A stretch of DNA of 64,000 nucleotides from JABFRJ01 sp963847145 (lineage in GTDB: Bacteria > Pseudomonadota > Alphaproteobacteria > Rhizobiales > Hyphomicrobiaceae), in contig CAWJYN010000003.1 of the NCBI GenBank assembly GCA_963847145.1, forward strand, positions 1,426,001 to 1,490,000. Direction: 5' to 3'. The notes beneath the pieces are model-generated. The model was not told the DNA's origin. It did not search any database and saw only the letters and a list, made by a program, of their open reading frames with translations. The position numbers were made by a program, and so were the translations under genes. Position 1 is the stretch's first letter. Each line of letters starts with the position of its first letter. Below, in pieces: positions 24,773 through 34,470 of the stretch.

Positions 24773-26593
24773 TCATTCGGGTTTCAGCTTGGCAGCCTTG
24801 GCCGCATCAAACCACCACGTATCGAGGATCGCGCGGTCGTAGGGCGGTTTTGTTTCAGGCCAGCCGAATTTATCCCAGAATGCGACGGTGTGCGCAGCTT
24901 TATACCAGTTCGACACCCAATAGTGGCCGGAGCGCAGGACACGGTCGAGCGCGCGGGCGGCGGTGTTCAGCTCTTCGCGGTTTTTTGCGGCGACGACGCG
25001 CTCGATCAGAGCGTCGATGACCGGGTCTTTGATGCCGGCCTTATTGTAGCTGCCCTCGGCGCCGGCGGCTTCACTGCCGAAAAAGTTCTTGAGCTCGAGG
25101 CCGGGGGTGAGTTGCATGACAAAGCGGCCGCCGACGATGTCGTACTCGAAAGACTTGATGCGGCGCTGGTACTGCGCTTCGTCGATCTTGCGTTGCGTAA
25201 CAGTGACGCCCAGCCGCTGGAGGTTCTGCACATAGTTGCCGAGGAAGCGTTCACTGGAGGGATCGGTGATCAGGAATTCGATTTCGAACGGCACGCCGGC
25301 GGGTGTCATCCGTTTGCTGTCTTTCACCACATAACCTGCTTCAGTCAGCAGCCTGGCGGCTTCGGCCAAGAGTTTTCTGTCCTGACCGCTGGCGTCGGAA
25401 ATGGGCGGTACATAGGGCTCGCCGAATACGGTGGCCGGCAGCTTGTCGCGGAAGGGTTCGAGGAGGACGCGTTCGGCAACAGTGGGCGCGCCGTGCGCTT
25501 TGAGCGGCGAGTTCTCGAAGTAGCTCGCGGTGCGTTTGTAGGCGTTGAAAAACAGGTTGCGGTTGGTCCATTCGTAGTCAAAGGCCAGATCAAGCGCGCG
25601 GCGCACGCGGGGATCGGCAAATTTCGGCAGCCGGGTGTTGATCCAGAAACCTTGTGTGCCGGAGGGGTTTTCGTCTGGCAGGGTTCTCAGCAGCAAGCGC
25701 TTTTCGCGAGCCGCCGGGATGTCGTAGCCGGTTGCCCATTCCTTGGAGGTGAACTCTTCGCGCAGGTCGAGCGTGCCACCTTTGAGAGCCTGAAGGCTGG
25801 CGGTGCGCTCGCGGAAGTACTCGTAGCGTATCTCGTCAAAGTTCCGGCGGCCGATATTGACGTTGAGATCGCGCGCCCAATAGTCCGGCCGGCGGACATA
25901 CTGTACGAATGCACCTTGGGAGAAACTGCCGACCGCATACGGCCCAGAGCCAAGCGGCTTTTCAAGCCAGGTCTCGTCGAACTTCTGTTTGTCATAGAAG
26001 GCTTTTGGCAGCACAGGCAGGCTGGCCACAATGTTTGGCAGATCGCGGATCTGATCGCCTTCGAACGTGTAGCGGATGGTTTGTGGATCGAGGGCCACTG
26101 CCGAGGTCACATTGCGCAACACGGAGCTGTAGAGTGGGTGGCCTTTTTCCTTCAAGGCGGCGAAGGAAAAGGCGCAGTCGGCGGCGGTCACCGGCGTGCC
26201 GTCGGCGAATTTGGCGGCAGGACGAAGTTTGAACGTCACCGAGCGGCGATCTGCAGCGAGGTCAACGCTTTCGGCGACAAGACCGTAAAGTGCGTCCGGT
26301 TCGTCCATGGCACGCACCATCAGCGTATCGTAGACGTGTTCGAGGAGGCCTTGGGCGGCGTCGCCCTTGAGGATGACGGCGTTGAAGCTGTCGAAGGTAT
26401 CGAGTGCGCTGGTGCCCATGGTGACGATGCGGCCACCCTTGGGGGCTGCCGGATTGACGTAGTCGAAGTGCTTGAAGCCAGCGGGGTACTTGAGATCGCC
26501 AAAGGTCGAGAGGCCATGGCGCGGCTCAGCGCTGGCGGAGCCGAACGCCAAGAGGGTGACTGCCAAAGCGGTGCGGATCGTCCGGTTTAGCAT
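24773..26593 (-). CDS. yejA: Extracellular peptide-binding protein (YejA-like), copy next to yejB
   Basis: 606 aa from ATG 26593, which follows a GGGA site and starts a Sec signal peptide (RTALAVTLLAFGSASAE). The frame stays open to 26809, overlapping the upstream gene. The mature domain starts HGLSTFGDLKYPAGFKHFDYVNP, as in YejA and other SBP_bac_5 oligopeptide-binding proteins, with PKGGRIVTMG and later PLGSGPYAVGSF. It delivers peptides to YejBE. It is one of two tandem paralogues sharing the order and many motifs; this one is 28 bases from yejB. Confidence 0.92.
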   Translation of the reverse strand: MLNRTIRTALAVTLLAFGSASAEPRHGLSTFGDLKYPAGFKHFDYVNPAAPKGGRIVTMGTSALDTFDSFNAVILKGDAAQGLLEHVYDTLMVRAMDEPDALYGLVAESVDLAADRRSVTFKLRPAAKFADGTPVTAADCAFSFAALKEKGHPLYSSVLRNVTSAVALDPQTIRYTFEGDQIRDLPNIVASLPVLPKAFYDKQKFDETWLEKPLGSGPYAVGSFSQGAFVQYVRRPDYWARDLNVNIGRRNFDEIRYEYFRERTASLQALKGGTLDLREEFTSKEWATGYDIPAAREKRLLLRTLPDENPSGTQGFWINTRLPKFADPRVRRALDLAFDYEWTNRNLFFNAYKRTASYFENSPLKAHGAPTVAERVLLEPFRDKLPATVFGEPYVPPISDASGQDRKLLAEAARLLTEAGYVVKDSKRMTPAGVPFEIEFLITDPSSERFLGNYVQNLQRLGVTVTQRKIDEAQYQRRIKSFEYDIVGGRFVMQLTPGLELKNFFGSEAAGAEGSYNKAGIKDPVIDALIERVVAAKNREELNTAARALDRVLRSGHYWVSNWYKAAHTVAFWDKFGWPETKPPYDRAILDTWWFDAAKAAKLKPE

Positions 26594-26640
26594 TTTGCTC
26601 GGTCCCTGTGCGTCCCCGGCGGTCGATGTCAGGTGCCGCA

Positions 26641-28500
26641 TCATTTTGCGCGCTCGGCGGCAAGCGCTTTGTCTTTGGCTGCGTCGAGCCACCAGATGCG
26701 GAGGAAGTCGACGCCACGTGAGGGCAGGGTTTCGGGGCGGCCGAACTTGTCCCAGTAGGCGATGCGCTGGGCTGGGAGATGCCAATTGGGCACGATATAG
26801 AAGTTCCACAGCAGGGCGCGGTCCAACGCGCGGGTGGCGGCGATGAGATCTGTGCGATCCTTGGCAAAGACGACTTTCTCGATCAATGCGTCGATCGCTT
26901 TGTCGGCAATGCCGGCAGCGTTGCGGCCGCCTTGCTTGGTGAGTTCGGCAGAGCCGAAGAAATTACGCTGCTCGTTGCCGGGGCTTTCAGACTGCGCGAA
27001 TTGGCCGACGATGATGTCGTAATCGTAGTCGCCGGTGCGGCGCTCGTACTGAGCGCTATCGACTTGCCGGATGGTGACTTTGATGCCGAGTTTCTCGAGT
27101 GCACCCTTGTAAGGCTGCACGACGCGATCAAACGCCGGATCGTCGAGCAGAATCTCAAACGCCAACGGCTGTCCCTTCGCGTCGATCAGAGTGCCGGCTT
27201 TGTTTGTGTAACCGGCTTCAGCCAGCAGCTTGGCTGCGGCCGCGAGGTTGCGGCGTGCATCCTCGGGCGTGGCGTTGAATGGGTTCTTCCACTCCGTGGT
27301 GAAGACCTCTGGCGGCAGGCCGGCTTTGACTTCGTTGAGCAGCTCAAGTTCGCGACCTTCGGGCAGTCCGCGGCTGGCGAGTTCGGAATTGTCGAAATAG
27401 CTCTTGAGGCGGATGTACTGGTCATAGAACAGGTTCTTGTTGGCCCATTCGAAATCGAAGGCGAGCCAGACGGCCTTGCGGATGCGCACATCCTGAAACG
27501 TTTTGCGGCGCGTGTTCATGACAAAGCCAGTCATGGGGGCGACGCGAACGATGGGCAGTTGCACTTTTTTGACGAGGCCGCGCTTGAGAGCATCGAACTC
27601 ATATTCAGTCGCCCAGGACTTAGCTGAAGACTCTGACCGGTAGTCGAGATCGCCTTTCTTGAAGGCTTCGAATGGCGCGACGCGATCGCGGTAATAGGTG
27701 ATTTCGATCTCGTCGAAGTTCCATTGCCCTTTTGAAACTGGGAGGTTGGCCGCCCACCAGTCTTTGACGCGTTCGTAGATAATTGTGCGCCCGGGCTCGA
27801 ACGATTTGACTTTGTAGGGGCCCGACCCAAGCGGTAATTCCAGCGACGTCTTTGTAATGTCTCGCGGTTCGCCGTTGGCGGCCTTGGCGGTCCACCAGTG
27901 TTTGGGCAAGATCGGCAACTGGGTGACAATCTGCGGCAACTCGCGATTGTCTTTGACGTCGAAGGTAAACCTGACTTCGTTCGGTGCGGTCTTTTCAGCT
28001 TTGACGACGTGCTGGTAGTAGGTCGAATAAAGCGGCGATGCGGCCTTCAGGGTCTCGAAGGAAAAGATGACGTCTTCGGGCGTAACCGGTTTGCCGTCAT
28101 GGAAGCGTGCGGCGGGGCGGAGGCCGAACGTCGCGGAGCCGAAATCGGCTGGATAAGAAATCCACTCGGCAATCAGGCCATATTCGGTCGATGCTTCATC
28201 GGGGCTGCCCGCGAAGAGGTGGTCAAAGACAAGCGCCAAGCCGCCGGCTGGTTGGCCTTGAGCTGGAAACTGATTGAGGCTGTCGAAGGAGCCTTGGGCT
28301 GCCTGGCGGATGCGGCCGCCTTTGGGGGCGTCCGGATTAACCCATTTGAAGTGCTTGAAATCAGACGGGTATTTGGGATCGCCCACCAGCGACACGGCGT
28401 GGCGTTTGAGGTCCTGGGCGATGGCGGGTGCGACCAGCATGGCGCCAAGAAGGCTGGCACTAACTACTCTGGTGACTTGCCGCCGTAACCAACCGCCCAT
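26641..28500 (-). CDS. Extracellular peptide-binding protein (YejA-like), first tandem copy
   Basis: 619 aa from ATG 28500, the start of a signal peptide (RRQVTRVVSASLLGAMLVAPAIAQ, described in parts). The longer frame to 28569 is unlikely. The mature protein shares the DPKYPSDFKHFKWVNPDAPKGG start, the PLGSGPYKVKSFEPG motif and the VNTRRKTFQD-like region with the next gene. These mark it as a second SBP_bac_5/YejA paralogue. The sequences differ throughout, so the duplication is old or one copy was acquired. It is the first gene of the yej unit and probably broadens the peptide range. Confidence 0.92.
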   Translation of the reverse strand: MGGWLRRQVTRVVSASLLGAMLVAPAIAQDLKRHAVSLVGDPKYPSDFKHFKWVNPDAPKGGRIRQAAQGSFDSLNQFPAQGQPAGGLALVFDHLFAGSPDEASTEYGLIAEWISYPADFGSATFGLRPAARFHDGKPVTPEDVIFSFETLKAASPLYSTYYQHVVKAEKTAPNEVRFTFDVKDNRELPQIVTQLPILPKHWWTAKAANGEPRDITKTSLELPLGSGPYKVKSFEPGRTIIYERVKDWWAANLPVSKGQWNFDEIEITYYRDRVAPFEAFKKGDLDYRSESSAKSWATEYEFDALKRGLVKKVQLPIVRVAPMTGFVMNTRRKTFQDVRIRKAVWLAFDFEWANKNLFYDQYIRLKSYFDNSELASRGLPEGRELELLNEVKAGLPPEVFTTEWKNPFNATPEDARRNLAAAAKLLAEAGYTNKAGTLIDAKGQPLAFEILLDDPAFDRVVQPYKGALEKLGIKVTIRQVDSAQYERRTGDYDYDIIVGQFAQSESPGNEQRNFFGSAELTKQGGRNAAGIADKAIDALIEKVVFAKDRTDLIAATRALDRALLWNFYIVPNWHLPAQRIAYWDKFGRPETLPSRGVDFLRIWWLDAAKDKALAAERAK

Positions 28501-28653
28501 GCCACGCTCCCGTGCTGCCGACCCAACGCATTTGCAAGAGCTTCGGGCGCTTCGGCGCCGCAGGCTCAACCGTACTGTAGATTAGCATGCCGCCCGAGAA
28601 GACGGCTTTCCAAGTTACAAGTTCTTCACACAGCGGTAGGGCGGAAATCGGTA

Positions 28654-28688
28654 CGAAAAAGGCCTCGCAGTGCGGGGTGCGAGGCCTT
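28654..28688 (-). terminator. Intrinsic terminator after the cytochrome c gene
   Basis: On the minus strand, AAGGCCTCGCA and TGCGAGGCCTT form a perfect 11-bp stem with an 8-base loop (28659-28688), followed by TTTTT (28656-28660 region). It lies 27 bases after the cytochrome gene stop at 28715 and about 150 bases before the yej unit, separating the two. Confidence 0.88.
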
Positions 28689-28714
28689 CTCTCGTCAAAA
28701 GTCTACCGATGCAA

Positions 28715-29263
28715 TCACTTGGATGGCAAATCTGCCGGTTTGTCGCCGAGTTTGCGCAAATAGGCGAGCATTTCCGCCAGATCTGTTGGGTCCGTCAGGC
28801 CGGCGAATGCCATCTTATTGCCTGGAATGTTGCCGCGCGGGTCGTTCAAGTAGGCGGCCAACGCTTCCCAGGTCCAGTTGCCACCTTTAGCCTTGATGGC
28901 GTCGGAATAGGCAAATCCGGCCACTTGGCCGATAGGGCGGCCGATGATGTTCCACAAATTCGGCCCGACTTTATTTTCACCGCCTTTGGCGTTCGTATGG
29001 CAGGCCGCGCACTTTTTGAAGCCGTCTTCACCCGCTTCGGCGCTGGCTTTGGGCAGCAAGTCCGCTACCTTCGCGAAACTGAAGCCTGCGGGTGCGGCAG
29101 TGCCGCCACCGGCCGGAGCCTTGGCAACCGGAAGCACGTAGCCGGGCTTGGCGGCGTGTTGCTCTTTCGACATCACTTCGATCAGCGTTTTACCGCCAAA
29201 CGCGAACAAGGCAGCGGACAGCACGCCCATGGCGATGGTGTTGATTTGGCTGGATCCGCTCAT
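28715..29263 (-). CDS. Membrane-anchored cytochrome c (CycM-like)
   Basis: 182 aa. An N-terminal uncleaved membrane anchor (IAMGVLSAALFAFGGKTLIEV), an Ala/Pro/Gly-rich linker of about 40 residues, then one class I c-type domain with the haem motif CAACH and KVGPNLWNIIGRPIG. The axial methionine lies in GNKMAFAGL. Anchored cytochromes of this type (CycM, cytochrome c552) carry electrons between the bc1 complex and cytochrome c oxidase. The divergent arrangement with kdsB is a familiar Hyphomicrobiales gene order. It is followed by a strong terminator. Confidence 0.94.
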   Translation of the reverse strand: MSGSSQINTIAMGVLSAALFAFGGKTLIEVMSKEQHAAKPGYVLPVAKAPAGGGTAAPAGFSFAKVADLLPKASAEAGEDGFKKCAACHTNAKGGENKVGPNLWNIIGRPIGQVAGFAYSDAIKAKGGNWTWEALAAYLNDPRGNIPGNKMAFAGLTDPTDLAEMLAYLRKLGDKPADLPSK

Positions 29264-29492
29264 TCATTTCCCCGGCTTTTGCAGTCTGGCGCTGGGTGTT
29301 TAGTGGAGCTGCGGTGCACGGCCAATCAGCCTGCGCACGGCAGCCCCTGTAGGCCCGGTGCCGCTCTTCTACATTTGGCGGCAATATACGGGTCCGCCCT
29401 TGGCTTGCAACAGCGGACGGGTCCGTTCTAACACCGCAAGGCGAGACGAATTGTCACCCATTGTGGTGGCCTAGAGGTCCAGACTGCGGGGA

Positions 29493-30272
29493 ATGGCTGT
29501 GCAGGATACTTTGGTCGCGATACCGGCCCGGCTCAAAGCCACCCGGCTGCCCGACAAGCCGCTGGCTGATATCCACGGTGTGCCGATGATCGTCCACGTG
29601 TGGCGCCGTGCCGTGGAGGCTCAAATTGGCCGGGTGATCGTGGCGACGGACAGCGGTACCATCGCAGATGCGATTAGGCAGGCCGGCGGCGAGGCCGTCA
29701 TGACACGGGATACGCATACGACCGGGTCGGATCGGATTCACGAAGCATTGAGCCGGATCGATCCGGGGGGGGTGATCAAGTTCGTGGTCAACCTGCAGGG
29801 CGATCTGCCAACTTTGGAGCCGCGACTGGTGCGGGACTGCATGGTGCCGCTGGCGACTGATGGTGTTGATATTGCGACGCTGGTCGCGGAAATCCATGAG
29901 CCGATGGAACGCACTAATCCGAATGTCGTCAAGGCGGTTGGGACACCGGTCGATCTTGCGAGTGGCGCAGTGGCGGATCATGGGGCGACGCCGCGACGCC
30001 TGAGGGCGCTGTATTTCACGCGGGCGACGGCGCCGACCGGCGATGGGCCGCTTTACCATCACATCGGCATCTATGCTTATCGCAGGGCGGCGCTGGACCG
30101 CTTTGTCAGCCTGCCGCCGGCGCCGCTGGAGAAACGCGAACGGCTGGAGCAGCTGCGGGCGCTGGAAAATGGCATGCGGATTGATGCGATGGTGGTCAAG
30201 ACAGTGCCGCTGGGCGTTGACACGCCAGACGATCTGGAGCGCGCACGGCAGATGCTGGCGCCGATGGCGTGA
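29493..30272 (+). CDS. kdsB: 3-deoxy-manno-octulosonate cytidylyltransferase
   Basis: 259 aa. KdsB activates KDO with CTP to CMP-KDO for lipopolysaccharide inner-core synthesis. Family motifs are AIPARLKATRLPDKPLADI (with PDKPL), VIVATDS, HTTGSDRIHEA and VVNLQGDLPTLEP with the metal-binding Asp, then LYFTRATAP and YHHIGIYAYRR. The start at ATG 29493 places AIPAR at residue 9, normal for the family. It is transcribed away from the cytochrome c gene, with about 230 bases between. Confidence 0.96.
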   Translation: MAVQDTLVAIPARLKATRLPDKPLADIHGVPMIVHVWRRAVEAQIGRVIVATDSGTIADAIRQAGGEAVMTRDTHTTGSDRIHEALSRIDPGGVIKFVVNLQGDLPTLEPRLVRDCMVPLATDGVDIATLVAEIHEPMERTNPNVVKAVGTPVDLASGAVADHGATPRRLRALYFTRATAPTGDGPLYHHIGIYAYRRAALDRFVSLPPAPLEKRERLEQLRALENGMRIDAMVVKTVPLGVDTPDDLERARQMLAPMA

Positions 30273-30383
30273 GGCCGCGCTGGCGCAGGACGGCCGTGCG
30301 TGCGCAAATATTGATCAAGTCTCGTTCTGGGTGCCATATCTGCGGCGCACGCTCCCCACGTTGTTCTCTGGAGATAAGATTCT

Positions 30384-31268
30384 ATGGCAAAAATTGCGTT
30401 CATAGGCCTCGGCAATATGGGTGGCCCGATGGCCGGCAATCTGGTCAAAAAGGGCCATGTGGTGCTGGGTGTCGATCTCGTGACGGCCAATCTGGAAGCG
30501 GCGTCGAAGCGTGGCGTCAAATCAGCGGTGTCGGCGGCTGACGCGGTTAAGGGTTGCGACGCGGTGATCACCATGCTGCCAGCCGGCAAGGATACGATCG
30601 CGGTCTATGCCAAGAGCGGTATTCTGGACGCCGCGCCCAAGGGCTGCGTCTTTATCGATTGTTCGACGATTGATGTGGCAAGCGCACGGGTGGCGCACGA
30701 GGTGGCTGCGAAGGCCGGCATGTTGAGCCTGGACTGTCCGGTTTCGGGTGGTGTGGGTGGTGCGGAGGCTGCGACGCTGACGCTGATGGCGGGGGGCAGC
30801 AAGGCGGCGTTCGACAAGGCGCGGCCGTTGTTGGAAGGCATCAGCAAGAAGCTGGTGCATTGCGGTGATGCGGGTGCGGGGCAGGCTGCGAAAATCTGCA
30901 ACAACATGGTGCTTGGAATTTCGATGATTGCGGTCGCGGAAGCGTTCGTGCTGGCCGAGAAACTTGGACTTTCCAAAGAGGCACTGTTTGAAGTTGCTTC
31001 GACGTCGTCTGGACAGTGCTGGGCACTGACGAGCTATTGCCCGGTGGCAGGGCCGGTGCCCGGATCGCCGGCGAACAATAGCTACAAGCCAGGATTTGCG
31101 ACCGCCTTGATGATGAAAGATATGAAGCTGTCACAGGAAGCTGCGGCGGCGAGTGGTGCGGCCACACCGCTCGGGGCGGCGGCAGCCCAACTCTACGCGA
31201 TGCACGCAGCCCATGGTGATGGCGGGCTGGATTTTTCCAGCATCATTCAGTTGATCCGCGGGTCGTGA
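30384..31268 (+). CDS. mmsB: 3-hydroxyisobutyrate dehydrogenase
   Basis: 294 aa. The Rossmann motif FIGLGNMGGPMAGNL at the N-terminus, DCPVSGGVGGAEAATLTLMAGG and the catalytic-lysine segment GAGQAAKICNNMVLGISM are diagnostic for beta-hydroxyacid dehydrogenases of the 3-hydroxyisobutyrate type. They oxidise 3-hydroxyisobutyrate to methylmalonate semialdehyde with NAD in valine breakdown. The C-terminal MMKDMKLSQEAA and GGLDFSSIIQL fit MmsB rather than tartronate semialdehyde reductase. No other valine-pathway gene is adjacent. It follows kdsB after about 110 bases. Confidence 0.93.
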   Translation: MAKIAFIGLGNMGGPMAGNLVKKGHVVLGVDLVTANLEAASKRGVKSAVSAADAVKGCDAVITMLPAGKDTIAVYAKSGILDAAPKGCVFIDCSTIDVASARVAHEVAAKAGMLSLDCPVSGGVGGAEAATLTLMAGGSKAAFDKARPLLEGISKKLVHCGDAGAGQAAKICNNMVLGISMIAVAEAFVLAEKLGLSKEALFEVASTSSGQCWALTSYCPVAGPVPGSPANNSYKPGFATALMMKDMKLSQEAAAASGAATPLGAAAAQLYAMHAAHGDGGLDFSSIIQLIRGS

Positions 31269-31381
31269 GGCGGGCCCATGGGGCTTGCGTTGATCGCGGG
31301 GGCATTTCGGCCTAAGTACGCGGAACACCGGCTTTTGGTTCGAAGCGCGCACCGTCCGCACTTTCTTAGGATACTCTTTGC

Positions 31382-32224
31382 ATGTCGACACTTGGATTGG
31401 CGCGGCCAGGACATGCGGACGTGGCGGTGCGGCTCTATGGGGCTGATGCGTTCGCGGGGATGCATCGTGCCGGCAAGCTGGCGGCCGAGGCGCTCGATAT
31501 GCTGGTCGGGTACGTGCGGCCAGGGGTGACGACAGAGCGTCTGGATGCGCTCGCCTACCAGTTCGCGATGGATCATCATGCCTATCCGGCGCCGCTCTAT
31601 TACAAAGGCTTCCCCAAATCCATCTGCACGTCGATCAACCACGTGGTCTGTCATGGTATTCCAGGGCCAAAGCCCTTGCGCGAGGGAGATATTCTGAACA
31701 TCGACGTGACGCTGATTTTGGATGGCTGGCATGGCGACACGAGCCGGATGTACGCGGTCGGCGCGATCCCACGGAAGGCAGAGCGGTTGATCGATGTGAC
31801 TTTTGAGGCGTTGCGGCGCGGCGTTGCGGCGGTGAAGCCCGGTGCGATGACTGGCGATATTGGCAAAGCCATCGAAGCTTATGCGCGCAGCGAGCGCTGC
31901 TCTGTCGTTGAGGATTTTTGCGGCCACGGGCTTGGGTCAGTCTTTCATGACCGGCCGAACATCCTGCACTACCGGGTCAACACGAAGGGCGAGGACCAGG
32001 GGCCGGGTGTGCGAATGGAGCCGGGGATGATCTTCACGATCGAGCCGATGATCAATCTGGGCAAGGCCTTCGTGAAGATTTTGCCGGATGGCTGGACGGC
32101 GGTGACGCGTGATCGCGAGCTGTCGGCACAGTTTGAGCACACCGTCGGTGTCACCAAGGACGGATGTGACGTTTTCACCTATTCGCCGGTGGGACTCGAC
32201 AAGCCGCCGTATGCGGCGAAATAA
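31382..32224 (+). CDS. map: Methionine aminopeptidase, type I
   Basis: 280 aa. MetAP removes the initiator methionine from new proteins with a dinuclear metal centre. The metal ligands are visible in order: Asp in NIDVTLILDGWHGDTSRM (two), His in CGHGLGSVFHD, Glu in MIFTIEPMINLG and the final Glu in SAQFEHTVGVTKDG. The substrate-site histidine is in SINHVVCHGIP. The N-terminal 25 residues are a short extension. It is immediately followed by radC. Confidence 0.96.
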   Translation: MSTLGLARPGHADVAVRLYGADAFAGMHRAGKLAAEALDMLVGYVRPGVTTERLDALAYQFAMDHHAYPAPLYYKGFPKSICTSINHVVCHGIPGPKPLREGDILNIDVTLILDGWHGDTSRMYAVGAIPRKAERLIDVTFEALRRGVAAVKPGAMTGDIGKAIEAYARSERCSVVEDFCGHGLGSVFHDRPNILHYRVNTKGEDQGPGVRMEPGMIFTIEPMINLGKAFVKILPDGWTAVTRDRELSAQFEHTVGVTKDGCDVFTYSPVGLDKPPYAAK

Positions 32225-32275
32225 TCACCACGGCAGGCGTGCGGGTGCGTCTGATGTTATGAGGCGTCGCGGCGG

Positions 32276-33100
32276 ATGGCGGGGTCGAAGCGGACAAGCG
32301 GAAAAACGGCCCCTGGCGCTGCTGTTGCAGGCGGCATGCAATCGGCCGACGGCACCTTGGGCGAGGGTGGGCTGTTCGAACATGCGCGGATCAGCGTGGC
32401 GGACAGCACCCCTGCCGGAGACACGATAGTCGATCACCGGCTCGGCCATCGCGAGCGATTGCGGGACCGGTTTCGGGCGGGCGGCGGGGATGCAGTGCCG
32501 GACTACGAATTGCTCGAGATGGTGCTGTTTCGCGCGGTGCCGCGTGGCGATACCAAGCCGTTGGCGAAAGCACTGCTCGCGAAATTCAAGACGTTCAACG
32601 AAGTGATCAATGCGCCGCCGGAGCGGCTGAAAGAAGTGGCTGGCATCGGCCAACGCGCGGTCGACGAGATCAAAATCGTGCGGGCGGCGGCCCTGCGCAT
32701 GATGAAAAGCCAGGTGATGGGGCGGCCCATGCTGGCGACATGGGCTGCGGTGCTCGACTACTGCAAAGCTGCGCAGGGCTGGGATGATGTCGAGCGGTTT
32801 CGGATCTTGTTTCTTGATAAGCGCAATCAGTTGATCGCTGACGAGGTGCAGCAGACAGGGACGGTGGATCACACACCCGTCTATGTGCGTGAGGTCGTCA
32901 AGCGCGCGCTCGAACTGGGCGCGACGGCCTTGGTGCTAGTGCACAATCATCCGTCGGGTGATCCATCCCCCTCGCGCGCTGATATCGACATGACCAAGAT
33001 GATCGTCGACGCGGCGCGGCCACTGGGGATCACGATCCACGATCACGTCATCGTCGGCCGTCAGGGACACCGGAGCTTGAAGAGTGAGCGGTTGATGTGA
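32276..33100 (+). CDS. radC: RadC family JAB-domain protein
   Basis: 274 aa. The helix-hairpin-helix-like N-terminal region (LLEMVLFRAVPRGDTKPLAK, then GIGQRAVDEIK) and the C-terminal JAB1/MPN metalloprotease-like domain with the zinc motif VHNHPSGDPSPSRADIDMT, HxHxxx(n)D, are complete. Despite the name, a DNA-repair role is not proven and its cellular function remains unsettled. The first 45 residues are a non-conserved Gly/Ala-rich extension; a downstream start is possible. It sits 51 bases after map, probably in one transcript. Confidence 0.93.
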   Translation: MAGSKRTSGKTAPGAAVAGGMQSADGTLGEGGLFEHARISVADSTPAGDTIVDHRLGHRERLRDRFRAGGGDAVPDYELLEMVLFRAVPRGDTKPLAKALLAKFKTFNEVINAPPERLKEVAGIGQRAVDEIKIVRAAALRMMKSQVMGRPMLATWAAVLDYCKAAQGWDDVERFRILFLDKRNQLIADEVQQTGTVDHTPVYVREVVKRALELGATALVLVHNHPSGDPSPSRADIDMTKMIVDAARPLGITIHDHVIVGRQGHRSLKSERLM

Positions 33101-33107
33101 ACCCGGC

Positions 33108-34385
33108 TCAGACCGGCTGCGCGATCCCGCGCTGTGTGTCGTACTGATAGCGACGTCCGAGTGCAAGGAATGGCCGCTCAAGTATTGCCGCGGAAAGGTG
33201 CGCAAGACCGATCGTCAGCGCCAAGGCAATGATGGCAATACCCAAATGCCCGCCATGGCCCATCACTGCGTGGGGTTCACCAGCGGCCGCGACGAGCAGC
33301 CCGTGCACCGGTTCGTGCAATAAGTAGGCTGCGTATGAAATCCCGCCGAGCGCAATGAGGCGCGGGTTGCGCAAGACAACGCGGCAGAACCAGCCTTCAG
33401 TGAAGAGCGCAACGAAGATGATGTTGAGGCCGAAGGCGGCCAACACAGTATGGCCGAAAGTGGCGATGGCCCAATGCTTGAGGGATAAATCGGCAACGTT
33501 GATGGCCAGCACGAGCACGCCGGTCAACCACAGACATCCGATTAGCACGTCCGTCCGCCGCGCAACTATCTCGCGCAATTTCTGGTTTGCTAAGATGAGT
33601 GCGCCGGCCATGCCGACCAGCAGCGCGTCGGCTCGGCACTGCAGCACCACATAACTCGGGAGCCAATGGTCGTGCGCCATAAAGTTCCAAGTGCGGCAGA
33701 CGAAAGCTGCAGCGATCAAGGCGCCGATGCAAATCGCGAGACGCGGACGTGGCACGATGATAACGAGTAACGGTGCGATCAGATAGAATTGCTCTTCCAC
33801 GGCCAGCGACCAGGTCGGGGCCAACCAAACGCTGCCCCAAGAACTCCAAGAGCCTTGAAAAAGGTTCTGCACGTAGAGCAGATAGCTCCACCAGGGTAGC
33901 GGCGCTGGACCTTCGAGAAAAGTTATGGCCGAAGCGGAACCATAATTTGTCACCAGTACTTTAGCCAGCAGGTAGAGCAAGACGACCAGAAGATAGAGCG
34001 GCAGTAACCGCGCGGCGCGGCGGATATAGAACGCCTTGAAGAAGTTCGGCGCGGTCGCGTGTTCGATCAGGATCGAGCCGATCAGAAAGCCGGATAGAAC
34101 AAAGAAGAGATCAACCCCGACCCAGCCCACGCGAAACAGTGGTGTGAGTAAACTCACGATCAAGGTCTGCTCAACGGCGGCGCGGACGGAAATATAGTGA
34201 TAAGCGATGACTAGTGCTACCGCGATGCCGCGCAACGCATCGAGTTCCAGCACACGCGTGTGGCCTGCGGGCAAGCGTCCGGTGTTGGCGTAAAACGCTC
34301 TGGCTGCAGCTTGAGACTGTGTTGGCCCGCCAGGAACTCGCCCCTGCGCTGTCGATGGATCGATAAAGGAAGCGGTCAACGACAT
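33108..34385 (-). CDS. Membrane acyltransferase (acyltransferase 3 family)
   Basis: 425 aa from ATG 34385; a TTG nine bases upstream is possible. The family signature LELDALRGIAVALVIAYHY, with the catalytic histidine at the end of the first membrane segment, is followed by GVDLFFVLSGFLIGSILIE and SLAVEEQFYLIAPLLV. About ten hydrophobic segments follow. These enzymes O-acylate sugars of exopolysaccharide, lipopolysaccharide or other envelope glycans. It is convergent with radC and upstream of nothing on its strand; the GH114-like gene lies just beyond its 5' end, also on the minus strand. Confidence 0.92.
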   Translation of the reverse strand: MSLTASFIDPSTAQGRVPGGPTQSQAAARAFYANTGRLPAGHTRVLELDALRGIAVALVIAYHYISVRAAVEQTLIVSLLTPLFRVGWVGVDLFFVLSGFLIGSILIEHATAPNFFKAFYIRRAARLLPLYLLVVLLYLLAKVLVTNYGSASAITFLEGPAPLPWWSYLLYVQNLFQGSWSSWGSVWLAPTWSLAVEEQFYLIAPLLVIIVPRPRLAICIGALIAAAFVCRTWNFMAHDHWLPSYVVLQCRADALLVGMAGALILANQKLREIVARRTDVLIGCLWLTGVLVLAINVADLSLKHWAIATFGHTVLAAFGLNIIFVALFTEGWFCRVVLRNPRLIALGGISYAAYLLHEPVHGLLVAAAGEPHAVMGHGGHLGIAIIALALTIGLAHLSAAILERPFLALGRRYQYDTQRGIAQPV

Positions 34386-34470
34386 GGGACGCAAAGCCTA
34401 CAAAACAGGACTGTAGGCGGGAAGCAAAGCAGAGCAGAGTTACGAAACAATTGCGCGCCGGTCTAGCGCA

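Noticed and set aside
24890..26590. 566-codon open frame antisense to yejA
   Set aside because: Antisense shadow of a well-supported binding-protein gene. Composition is that of complemented third positions.
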